Source: Synergistes sp. (lineage in GTDB: Bacteria > Synergistota > Synergistia > Synergistales > Synergistaceae). Taken from it: DNA of 6,992 nucleotides. The notes below the pieces were generated by a model. That model was not told the DNA's origin, searched no databases, and worked only from the letters and a program-made list of their open reading frames with translations. Every line of letters starts with the position of its first letter. Position 1 is the first letter of the stretch. Positions 1 to 6,635 of the stretch are shown piece after piece. The stretch is taken from contig JAEEYY010000178.1 in NCBI GenBank assembly GCA_016288355.1, forward strand, positions 1-6,992, written 5' to 3'. Position numbers and translations under genes: made by a program.

Positions 1-613
1 ATATGCCGTCCTTTGTGTAAATGTTGCAGAAGGTCGTGTCCCCGTTCTTCGAGCGCAGGGAGACGCCCTGCAACATCTCCTCCATATCGATCTCCATGAA
101 GCAGACAATCAGTACCCTACCCATAAAAGGGAGTTGATTGACCGGGACGGCGATGATGACCTTCTTGTCCGTACTGTGCAGGTTCAGAATAGAAATCTCC
201 GGCTCCGAAATCGTTCTGTAATCAAGATGATAATCGCCGATGTTCGTCTCCGTTCCCTGAGAGGTATAGATCAGGCCCTCGGTGTCAACAAACGCGAACT
301 TTTCAAGGCTGTATAACTGCTTCATCCGCGCCTGATAGGCCTGAAGATTCTCGCTGCTGCTGAGGTCCGACTCGGTCATCAGACTGACGGCGACCTGAAT
401 ATCCTCTATCCGGTTCTTCAGATTGCTCTCAACGACCTGCTCACGTCGTCCCGCCAGCTCGTCCAGGTACAAAAGGCTGACGGACCGCACGGCGCTCATG
501 GTGTCATCTCTGGTGCTCCGTCCCACCCAGAGCATACCGATGATAAAGACGAATATCACAGCAATGCCGCCAATCAGCGAGACCATGACCGTGTTGTTTC
601 GATGGATGTGCAT
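1..613 (-). CDS. Membrane-anchored sensor protein, N-terminal part (C-terminus off window)
   Basis: This is an open frame of 204 codons from ATG at 613 down to the left window edge, with no stop, so the gene is partial. An AGGAG ribosome binding site at 623-627 sits 9 nt upstream, which supports this start. The N-terminus is a short basic stretch followed by one hydrophobic membrane segment (about residues 9-31). Then comes a region predicted to be extracytoplasmic: a charged helical stretch (about 50-105) leading into a PAS/Cache-like core (about 104-177: KFAFVDTEGLIYTS, then IIAVPV and VLIVCFMEID). This layout is typical of the sensor part of hybrid histidine kinases or GGDEF diguanylate cyclases; the effector domain would lie beyond the window, so the output is unknown. 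It is the third gene of the signalling operon, 24 bp after the hybrid kinase stop, so it is probably co-transcribed. I am confident it is a real gene and a membrane sensor, but not which class. Confidence 0.8.
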   Translation of the reverse strand, partial: MHIHRNNTVMVSLIGGIAVIFVFIIGMLWVGRSTRDDTMSAVRSVSLLYLDELAGRREQVVESNLKNRIEDIQVAVSLMTESDLSSSENLQAYQARMKQLYSLEKFAFVDTEGLIYTSQGTETNIGDYHLDYRTISEPEISILNLHSTDKKVIIAVPVNQLPFMGRVLIVCFMEIDMEEMLQGVSLRSKNGDTTFCNIYTKDGI

Positions 614-637
614 CTTCCCCGTCTCCTTTCTGCTGTC

Positions 638-3499
638 CTATACTGTTAAAACGCCGTTCAGAGTGCGCAGTATCTCGGCAATGTCGTAAGGCTTTGCCAG
701 GTGGCCGTTCATACCAGCTTCCAGGGCGGCCTTTCTGTCTTCCTCAAAGGCGTTTGCCGTGACGGCAATGATGGGGACGCCGGCCTTCCCGGGATCGGCG
801 ATCGCTCGGATCTGTGCTGCGGCGGAATACCCATCCATGCGCGGCATTTGAATATCCATGAGGATAATGTCATAATACCCCGCGGGCGCATTTTTCACCT
901 TCTCAACCGCTTCCAGACCGTCGCCAGCGATATCGACAGCAAATCCCGCTCCCTCCAGGATCGCAACGGCGATCATCTGGTTCATCTCGTTGTCCTCGGC
1001 GAGGAGTATCCTTTTCCCTTTAAAATCAGCCGCCGCTGCTTCCCGTCCAGGCGTGCCACTGGGGGCGGGCTTCTCGCTGAGCCGGCAGGGGATATCGACG
1101 ATAAACTCGCTGCCCTTCCCCTCCTGGCTGGTGAAGTGGATGGTCCCCCCCATCATGTCAACGATATTTTTGGTGATGGCCATTCCCAGTCCGGTCCCCT
1201 GGATCCCGCTGACCGTGCTGGTCCTCTCACGGACAAAGGCCTCGAAGATCGTCTTTTGAAAATCCTCGCTCATGCCAATGCCGTTGTCTCTGACGAGGAA
1301 CTCAAGGCACGTCGTGCCGGGGGCGGAGGAGGGCTTTTCACTCACCTGAAAGTGGATGGCCCCACCTTTGGGGGTGAATTTGACGGCGTTTGACAGGATG
1401 TTCAGGAGCACCTGCTTCAGCCTGAGTTTGTCCGTGATAATGTCCTCATTTTTCAAATCCCGGGTTTCGACGGAAAAATCAAGCTGCTTGGCGGCGATGT
1501 TCGCCTGAACGATCGTCTTCAGCTCGCTGACGATATCGGGAAGGTACGTTTCCGACTCCTCCAGCGTCATTTTTCCGCTTTCAATGCGGCTCATATCCAG
1601 CACGTCGTTGATAAGCGAGAGTAGATGCCGGCTGGACACAGAAATTTTTCCAAGATAATCCCGCACCTGTTCCCTGTCGTCAAGATGCTCTTCGGCAAGC
1701 GCTGTAAAGCCGACGATCGCGTTCATCGGCGTGCGGATATCGTGGGACAGATTGTTGCGGAAAATCGTCTTGGCGCGATTGGCACGCTCCGCCGCATCCA
1801 GTGCTCTGGAGAGGGCCTCCCGGTTTTCCGCCAGCTCCTGGTTTTTCCCCTCCAGCTCCAGCCGGGCCGCTTCCTTTTCGCGGACCTCCCTTCTTGTTCC
1901 CCTCCCATCGCGGCCAAGAAGAAGGATCACAAGCGCAGCGACCGCAAGGACCACCGCGACGGACAGAATCATGTGCTCCTTGACCAGGTCCCAGACATCG
2001 TAGAAATACAGCCCGCCCATGTAGCGGTAGGCCAGATTTTGGGCGTAATCGCTTCCCACGGCGGCGATGCCACGGTTCAACAGTTTGAGAAGCCCTTCGT
2101 TCCCGATCTTGACACCAAAGCAGCGGTCATCCCTGCGGCTCAGCTGAGTGAGGGACAGGCTGCTGTATTTCCTGTTTTTCAGAATGTCGTTTCTGAGCCC
2201 GTTGAGCGTAGTGCAGCTCGCCGCTCCGGAGAGCACGGCCTTCAGGCAGTCATCAATGGAAGGGTAGAACGTAATCTCCGCTTTGGGGAAATTTGTACGC
2301 ACATAATAATACTGCATACGGTTATTCTGGTTGACCGCAAAGCGGGCGGCGGTGTCCTCGCTGTATTCGCCCTTATAGATGAGCTCAGTGGATGACGAGG
2401 CGATAGGCCCGGTCTGATAGATACCGTTCTCTTCAGAATAATACAGGCCGCCTCCCACTGGGAAGGCGACGTCAATCTTGCCGGAGCTCATGTCGGCAAC
2501 CATATCGTCGTAGCTTTTGTAGCCAACATAGCTGACTGCGATATCCGCAACACCAAGGGTCTCTAATATCGCGGGAATAAGGTCCTTCACGATGCCGGTC
2601 ACATGGCCCTGCTTATTGGTGTTGCTGTACGGAAGGTAATTCTCCAGATAGCCCACGCGAAGTGAATGGTGAGTGTCGGTCCAGGCCCGCTCCGAAGCGG
2701 AGAGCGCCCGCACGGAGACGCTTGCCGGGTAATATTTTGTGCGCAGGGAAGGGATATAGTTCGGTTCTTCCGCCGCCAAAAGTGACTGCGCTTCGTTCAA
2801 AGCGGAAAGAAGGTCGGGGCGGTTCTTGTTGACACAGAGATAGTAATCTGACGTTCCGAAGGCAAACAGCACCTCAGCATGTTGTCTCCAGTGAGCTCCG
2901 TCGCTCTCCGCCACAAAAATGTCCACGCCATGCGTATCAAAGGCGCTAAAAAGTTCCTCATTAGAGGGAAAGGCCACTATCTCAGCCTCAATGTGATTCT
3001 CCTGGAGCCAGGTTTTCAGGATACCGGCCATGGCGCTGTCCAGAACGCCGATTTTTCGCCCGGAGAAAGTGGCTGGGTCTGTCGTGATATCCAGGTCCTC
3101 ATCATGCTTGACCAGATAATAGGATTCGTAGCCCATGGCCAGCGCGGGGTAGCCCATCAGCCCGACGCGCTCCTCCCTCCACGCCAGGCCCGCAAGGAGG
3201 TCGATCTCTCCGCTCAGCAGCTTTTGGTAAAGCTCCCCATAGCTGCCATACACATACTCATAGCTCCAGCCGGTGTATTCCGACAGCTTGCGGTAATACT
3301 CGTAGCCATAGCCTGTTTTGACCGCGCCCTCCCGAGCCCCCTCCTGGAACACCTCATTCTCATAGTATCCCACCCGGACGGGAGCGGCAGCAGCGGCGGA
3401 CGCAAATAAAACAACGGCCAGGAACGCACACAGAAAAGCGGCCCCCACAGGGGGTTTCCTACCGGCTGCGTATGTCTTCCCCTTCCAGGAACGCCGCAT
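638..3499 (-). CDS. Hybrid sensor histidine kinase with two periplasmic solute-binding domains
   Basis: A 953-residue protein (numbering from ATG 3499). It has a signal peptide or signal anchor (residues 1-39, hydrophobic core then AAAAA). Two tandem bacterial extracellular solute-binding (family 3 type) domains follow, about 41-258 (opening VRVGYYEN) and about 280-500 (opening LRVGYLEN). Next are one membrane helix (about 510-529), a charged coiled-coil linker (about 532-575), HisKA with H586 in SHDIRTPMN, HATPase with N-box N704 (NILSNAVKF), G1 box D738 (DNGIGM) and G2 GTGLGM, and a C-terminal receiver domain with D836, phospho-acceptor D882 (LMDIQMP), T913 and K936. All catalytic residues are present. 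It presumably senses a small ligand outside the membrane and autophosphorylates H586. The phosphate then passes to D882 and on to the Hpt protein encoded just upstream. The start is chosen at ATG 3499, which shares one base with the Hpt stop (TGATG). An in-frame TTG at 3505 would add only two residues. The ligand cannot be told from sequence. Confidence 0.95.
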   Translation of the reverse strand: MRRSWKGKTYAAGRKPPVGAAFLCAFLAVVLFASAAAAAPVRVGYYENEVFQEGAREGAVKTGYGYEYYRKLSEYTGWSYEYVYGSYGELYQKLLSGEIDLLAGLAWREERVGLMGYPALAMGYESYYLVKHDEDLDITTDPATFSGRKIGVLDSAMAGILKTWLQENHIEAEIVAFPSNEELFSAFDTHGVDIFVAESDGAHWRQHAEVLFAFGTSDYYLCVNKNRPDLLSALNEAQSLLAAEEPNYIPSLRTKYYPASVSVRALSASERAWTDTHHSLRVGYLENYLPYSNTNKQGHVTGIVKDLIPAILETLGVADIAVSYVGYKSYDDMVADMSSGKIDVAFPVGGGLYYSEENGIYQTGPIASSSTELIYKGEYSEDTAARFAVNQNNRMQYYYVRTNFPKAEITFYPSIDDCLKAVLSGAASCTTLNGLRNDILKNRKYSSLSLTQLSRRDDRCFGVKIGNEGLLKLLNRGIAAVGSDYAQNLAYRYMGGLYFYDVWDLVKEHMILSVAVVLAVAALVILLLGRDGRGTRREVREKEAARLELEGKNQELAENREALSRALDAAERANRAKTIFRNNLSHDIRTPMNAIVGFTALAEEHLDDREQVRDYLGKISVSSRHLLSLINDVLDMSRIESGKMTLEESETYLPDIVSELKTIVQANIAAKQLDFSVETRDLKNEDIITDKLRLKQVLLNILSNAVKFTPKGGAIHFQVSEKPSSAPGTTCLEFLVRDNGIGMSEDFQKTIFEAFVRERTSTVSGIQGTGLGMAITKNIVDMMGGTIHFTSQEGKGSEFIVDIPCRLSEKPAPSGTPGREAAAADFKGKRILLAEDNEMNQMIAVAILEGAGFAVDIAGDGLEAVEKVKNAPAGYYDIILMDIQMPRMDGYSAAAQIRAIADPGKAGVPIIAVTANAFEEDRKAALEAGMNGHLAKPYDIAEILRTLNGVLTV

Positions 3500-3837
3500 C
3501 AGCAAAGAGCTTTAAGCTTGTTTCGCTGCTCCATGATGGCAGCTACCTGGGCTGGATAGTCCGCATCCTCCCCAGCCCGCAGCAGCTCGGTTATCTGCGA
3601 GACCAGGGAATAAAGGGGGGTAAGGGACAGATTACCCAGAACGCCTTTAAGGTCATGAGCCGCCGCGAAAGCCTCCTGCTTATTCTGGCTATCCGCCGCC
3701 TGGGCCAGCCTGTCGAAACACCCATCCTCCATAGCCATCTTTACCAGCTTCAGATAAAAAGCCTCGTTGTTCATGCACCTTGCCAAGCCCTCGTCCACAT
3801 TAGCGCCGAAAGCTTTGAGCGCGTCAATCGTCAACAT
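3499..3837 (-). CDS. Stand-alone Hpt (histidine phosphotransfer) domain protein
   Basis: A 112-residue protein made of little more than one Hpt four-helix domain. The phospho-acceptor is H61 in AAHDLKGVLGNLSL, which matches the Hpt signature (HxLKG with small residues after). There is no membrane segment, so it should be cytoplasmic. By family knowledge it would take phosphate from the receiver domain of a hybrid kinase and hand it to a final response regulator, or drain it back. It is the first gene of the operon, and its TGA overlaps the ATG of the hybrid kinase by one base. This fits translational coupling and a matched pair. The start ATG at 3837 has a GGAGGGG ribosome binding site about 9-11 nt upstream and lies some 24 nt from the predicted transcription start. 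The downstream receiver partner is not identifiable in the window. Confidence 0.9.
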   Translation of the reverse strand: MLTIDALKAFGANVDEGLARCMNNEAFYLKLVKMAMEDGCFDRLAQAADSQNKQEAFAAAHDLKGVLGNLSLTPLYSLVSQITELLRAGEDADYPAQVAAIMEQRNKLKALC

Positions 3838-3867
3838 ATTTTCGATCCCCTCCGCTTCTAAAGGCTC

Positions 3868-3895
3868 ATTCTACCGATTTTTCAGACGTTGTCAA
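3868..3895 (-). promoter_or_regulatory. Sigma-70/sigma-A-type promoter of the signalling operon
   Basis: Read on the minus strand, a perfect -35 TTGACA (3895-3890) is followed by a 16-bp spacer and a -10 TAGAAT (3873-3868, five of six consensus bases). Transcription would start near 3861, about 24 nt before the Hpt ATG. That is just enough for the ribosome binding site and leaves no room for a leader element. It lies directly after the terminator of the symporter gene, so it most likely separates the two operons. Confidence 0.75.
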
Positions 3896-3927
3896 GGTTA
3901 TGGGCCATCGTGTGCAGCTATTCCATT

Positions 3928-3955
3928 CAAAAGGGCGCCGTTTCTACGGCGCCCT
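3928..3955 (-). terminator. Rho-independent terminator of the ilvE-symporter operon
   Basis: A perfect 9-bp GC-rich inverted repeat (AGGGCGCCG / CGGCGCCCT, arms 3947-3955 and 3932-3940) surrounds a 6-nt loop. On the minus strand the stem is followed by a short T run (TTTT, counting the last stem base). It lies about 35 bp after the symporter stop and ahead of the signalling-operon promoter. The T run is short, but the stem is strong. On the plus strand the hairpin is not followed by T's, so it should act in one direction only. Confidence 0.8.
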
Positions 3956-3989
3956 GAAATACCATGAACGATTTTCCAGCCAAAAAGCT

Positions 3990-5372
3990 CTACTTCACAA
4001 ACGTCTGCCAATACCCCACGGCCAGGACGATCAGCATGATGACGGGCAGGACATAGGTGAAGTAACCGCGCAGGGCCGCCGGGAACTTGACGCCCTTGCC
4101 CGCATCGGCCTCCTTAATGAAGTTGTCCCAGCCCCAGCCGTAGCGCGTCACGCAGAACAGCAGGTAGATGATCGCGCCGATGGGCAGCAGGTTGTTGCTG
4201 AGGATGAAGTCCTCAAGGTCCAGCACACAGGTGCCTTTCCCAAGGGGTTCGAACCCAGCCCAGATGTTGAAGCCCAGCGCGCAGGGCAGCGAAAGGACAA
4301 AGATGGACACCGCCATGACGATCGTGGCGCTCTGGCGGCTCCAGCCGAAGCGGTCCATGAAGCAGGCGATGATGTTCTCAAACACGGCGATGACGGTGGA
4401 AAGCGCGGCAAAGCTCATGAACAGGAAGAACAGCGTGCTCCACAGCCGTCCGCTGGGCATGAAGTTGAACATGTTGGGCAGCGCGACAAAGATGAGGCCA
4501 GGGCCCGCGCCCGGGTCAACGCCATAGGCGAAGCAGGCCGGGAAGATGATGAGCCCCGCCATGAGGGCCACAAAGGTGTCCAGCCCCGTGATGATGAGGG
4601 ACTCTCCCATCAGGCTGTGATCGCGGCCAATGTAGCTTCCGAAGATGGCCATGGAGCCGATACCCAGGCTCAGTGTGAAGAACGCCTGCCCCAGCGCAGC
4701 GTAAACGGTGGTCCCCAGGCCGCTGGAGACGAGTTTGCCGAAGTCGGGCTTCAGGTAGAACTCAAGGCCCTTCTCCGCGCCCGGCAGCGTCACGCTCCGG
4801 ACGGCCAGCGCCATCATGATGGCCAGCAGACCGCACATCATGGCCTTGGTGATGCGCTCAACGCCCCTCTGAAGCCCCGCTCCGCAGACCAGGACCCCGA
4901 TGAGGATCGCCACGGTCATCCACAGGATCAGCTCGCCGGGATCGCCCAGCAGCCCGCCGAACGTGGCGCCGATCTGTTCCGCCGAGACCCCGTCCAGCCG
5001 TCCGGACGCGGAGTACCAGGTGTAGGCCAGCATCCAGCCCGTCACGACCGTATAGAACATCATCAGGATGTAGTTGCCGACCCAGCTGGCGTAGCCCCAC
5101 AGATGCCAGGGCTTGTGCTCCGGGCAAAGGACTGCGAAGGACCGCGACACGCTCCTCTGTGACGCACGCCCAACGGCGAACTCCATCACCATGATGGGCA
5201 GCGCCAGGAACAGCAGGAACAGGATATAGATTAGCACAAAAGCCGCGCCACCGTACTGCCCTGTGATGAAGGGAAAACGCCACACGTTCCCCAGGCCGAT
5301 AGCGCATCCCGCCGACAGGAAGATGAAACCCAGCCGGCTGCCAAAACTTTCTCTGGTACTCTCTTTTTCCAT
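3990..5372 (-). CDS. Sodium-dependent amino acid symporter, NSS/SNF family (LeuT/MhsT-like)
   Basis: A 460-residue inner-membrane protein of the neurotransmitter:sodium symporter family, which drives amino acid uptake with sodium. The TM1 signature is clear (GLGNVWRFP, residues 26-34), and TM6 has GQAFFTLSLG (228-237). By alignment to LeuT, the Na1-site residues A24, N29 and T233 and the Na2-site residues G22, I25, A322, S325 and T326 are conserved or conservatively replaced. Y107 matches the LeuT substrate-site tyrosine. I count 11 membrane segments, the usual number for bacterial members such as MhsT and Tyt1. D265 in TM7 lies where chloride-independent bacterial members usually carry an acidic residue (position approximate). 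The gene begins 3 bp after the ilvE stop, with its AGAGG ribosome binding site inside the end of ilvE, so the two are co-transcribed. The substrate is probably a hydrophobic or branched-chain amino acid, by context only. Confidence 0.95.
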   Translation of the reverse strand: MEKESTRESFGSRLGFIFLSAGCAIGLGNVWRFPFITGQYGGAAFVLIYILFLLFLALPIMVMEFAVGRASQRSVSRSFAVLCPEHKPWHLWGYASWVGNYILMMFYTVVTGWMLAYTWYSASGRLDGVSAEQIGATFGGLLGDPGELILWMTVAILIGVLVCGAGLQRGVERITKAMMCGLLAIMMALAVRSVTLPGAEKGLEFYLKPDFGKLVSSGLGTTVYAALGQAFFTLSLGIGSMAIFGSYIGRDHSLMGESLIITGLDTFVALMAGLIIFPACFAYGVDPGAGPGLIFVALPNMFNFMPSGRLWSTLFFLFMSFAALSTVIAVFENIIACFMDRFGWSRQSATIVMAVSIFVLSLPCALGFNIWAGFEPLGKGTCVLDLEDFILSNNLLPIGAIIYLLFCVTRYGWGWDNFIKEADAGKGVKFPAALRGYFTYVLPVIMLIVLAVGYWQTFVK

Positions 5373-5375
5373 AAC

Positions 5376-6452
5376 TTACGACCTCTTTTCTGTAACTGGG
5401 ACCGTCCACCCGAAGGGATCGGGCTTCGTGCCCCACTGTATTCCTGTCAGCTCGTCGTAGAGCTTCTGCGACGTCGCTCCGATATTGAAATTGTTGACTG
5501 TGTACTCCTTCCCCTCGTAGGCCAGCGCGCCGATGGGAGAGATGACGGCGGCCGTGCCCACTCCCCACGCTTCCTCAAGTTTGCCGTCCTTCGCGCCGCC
5601 GATGAGTTCATCGACGCTCAGCAGGCGCTCCTCAACGGGGGTCCCCCAGGACTTCATCAGCTCGATGATCGACTTGCGCGTGATGCCGGGCAGGATGGAA
5701 CCGGTGAGCGCGGGGGTAACGACCTTGCCGGCGATCTTGAACATGACGTTCATCGCGCCGACCTCCTCGATGTACTTGCGCTCCACGCCATCCAGCCACA
5801 GGACCTGGGAATACCCCTTCTCCAGCGCACGGTCGCCGGCCCGGTTGCTGGCCGCGTAGTTGCCGCCGCACTTGGTGTAACCCGTGCCGCCCCGGACGGC
5901 GCGCACGTCCTCGGTCTCCAGCATGATCTTCACGGGCTTCAGGCCCTCGCTGAAGTAGCTGCCCACGGGCGAGAGGATGATGATGAACATCGCCTGATGG
6001 ATGCCGTGAAGCGCCAGCTCCGGGTCAGTGGAGAAGACGAAGGGCCGGATGTAGAGCGATGTGCCGGGGTCAGAGGGCACCCAAGCCTGGTCCACCTCGA
6101 CGAGGGCACGGATAGCCTCAACCGTGTCCTTCGGGTCCAGCTGCGGCAGGGCCATGCGCTCACACGAGGAATTCAGCCTCAGCGCGTTCTCCATGGGCCG
6201 GAACAGGTGGACGCTGCCGTCCTTCCATCGGTAGGCCTTCAGCCCCTCAAAGACCTCCGCCGCGTAGTGAAAGACGCTGGCCGCCGGGGACAGGGCGATG
6301 GGCGCGAAGGGGACGATGCGCGGGTTGTGCCACTTCTCCTTGTCCGAGTAGTCCATCACGAACATGTGGTCTGTGAAGATGGACCCGAAACCCAGCGTGT
6401 CCGACGGCGGCAAATGGCCGGGATTGGGGTTTTTCGTGACTGTGATGTTCAA
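5376..6452 (-). CDS. ilvE: Branched-chain amino acid aminotransferase (class IV PLP enzyme)
   Basis: A 358-residue cytoplasmic enzyme that reversibly transfers the amino group between glutamate and leucine, isoleucine or valine. It is the last step of their synthesis and the first of their breakdown. Family landmarks are FGSIFTDHMFVMDY (22-35), FHYAAEVFEGLKAYR (61-75), the PLP-binding lysine K194 in GGTGYTKCGGNYAAS, YIEEVGAMN (227-235) and the phosphate-contact segment GTAAVISPIG (299-308). It belongs to the larger BCAT subgroup, with Bacillus-type length of about 360. The start is the TTG at 6450-6452. It has a perfect GGAGG (6461-6465) 8 nt upstream, and the N-terminus it gives (NITVTKNPNP) fits homologues. 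The frame stays open upstream to 6542, but those codons would cover the predicted promoter. The symporter follows after 3 bp. A biosynthetic or catabolic role cannot be separated from sequence. Confidence 0.95.
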   Translation of the reverse strand: MNITVTKNPNPGHLPPSDTLGFGSIFTDHMFVMDYSDKEKWHNPRIVPFAPIALSPAASVFHYAAEVFEGLKAYRWKDGSVHLFRPMENALRLNSSCERMALPQLDPKDTVEAIRALVEVDQAWVPSDPGTSLYIRPFVFSTDPELALHGIHQAMFIIILSPVGSYFSEGLKPVKIMLETEDVRAVRGGTGYTKCGGNYAASNRAGDRALEKGYSQVLWLDGVERKYIEEVGAMNVMFKIAGKVVTPALTGSILPGITRKSIIELMKSWGTPVEERLLSVDELIGGAKDGKLEEAWGVGTAAVISPIGALAYEGKEYTVNNFNIGATSQKLYDELTGIQWGTKPDPFGWTVPVTEKRS

Positions 6453-6512
6453 GATTAAGACCTCCAATACTATGTTTACCATGCCAGGAAGGCAAAAGCT
6501 CCCAAGCTTTAA
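6453..6512 (-). promoter_or_regulatory. Leader of the ilvE operon with RBS and 5' hairpin
   Basis: This is the predicted untranslated leader, about 60 nt, between the -10 box and the ilvE TTG. It contains a small perfect hairpin near the 5' end (AAAGCT-TGGG-AGCTTT, 6510-6495). It also contains a 4-bp TGCC/GGCA repeat and the GGAGG ribosome binding site (6461-6465). An in-frame ATG at 6482 precedes ten codons very rich in Val, Ile and Leu. No known riboswitch or T-box is recognisable; the leader is too short for a T-box. Confidence 0.45.
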
Positions 6513-6518
6513 AAAACA

Positions 6519-6547
6519 ATTATACAACAAACTTTGTTTCACGGCAC
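6519..6547 (-). promoter_or_regulatory. Candidate promoter of the ilvE-symporter operon
   Basis: On the minus strand a perfect -10 TATAAT occurs at 6524-6519, in an AT-rich stretch. At 17 bp upstream the -35 position reads GTGCCG (6547-6542), only three of six matches to TTGACA, so the promoter may be weak or activator-dependent. Its location fits well, between the trmFO terminator and the ilvE start. Confidence 0.55.
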
Positions 6548-6557
6548 CTCATTATGT

Positions 6558-6604
6558 AAAAAAGTGGCCCTGTCGAAGCGGAGAGTTTTGTTTTTCGAAA
6601 GGGC
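6558..6604 (-). terminator. Rho-independent terminator after trmFO
   Basis: On the minus strand an 11-bp stem with one mismatch (GCCCTTTCGAA at 6604-6594 pairing with TTCGACAGGGC at 6577-6567) encloses a 16-nt loop. It is followed, after CAC, by TTTTTT (6563-6558). It lies about 30 bp after the trmFO stop and just upstream of the ilvE promoter. The long loop and 3-nt gap before the T run make it less than ideal, but no other terminator is visible here. Confidence 0.65.
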
Positions 6605-6635
6605 ATCTATAGGGAGGGGGGGACAGCTCCGTTTT

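Noticed and set aside
701..2395. Plus-strand open frames of 230 and 256 codons opposite the hybrid kinase
   Set aside because: They lie entirely within the kinase gene, in antisense, and show no recognisable motif. The kinase frame is continuous with all catalytic motifs intact.
3500..3505. TTG at 3505 as start of the hybrid kinase
   Set aside because: It adds only two residues, while the ATG at 3499 gives the common TGATG coupled stop-start with the Hpt gene.
3900..5162. A 420-codon open frame on the plus strand opposite the symporter gene
   Set aside because: It is antisense to a clearly recognised NSS transporter. Its product is an unnatural His/Gln/Asp/Glu-rich sequence with no domain, as expected from the complement of GC-rich membrane-protein codons.
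4858..5568. A 236-codon minus-strand frame spanning the ilvE/symporter junction
   Set aside because: It is out of frame with two well-supported genes and has the Arg/Gly/His-rich composition of a shadow frame.
6453..6542. Longer ilvE starting at GTG 6542 (388 aa)
   Set aside because: The extra 30 residues do not resemble the family N-terminus, have no ribosome binding site, and would be encoded across the predicted -10 box. The TTG at 6452 has GGAGG at ideal spacing.
6611..6622. G-run (seven G's on the plus strand) just after trmFO as a possible structured or slippery element
   Set aside because: It is a single short homopolymer in a 3' untranslated region, not part of a repeat series or a coding frame, so nothing supports a function.
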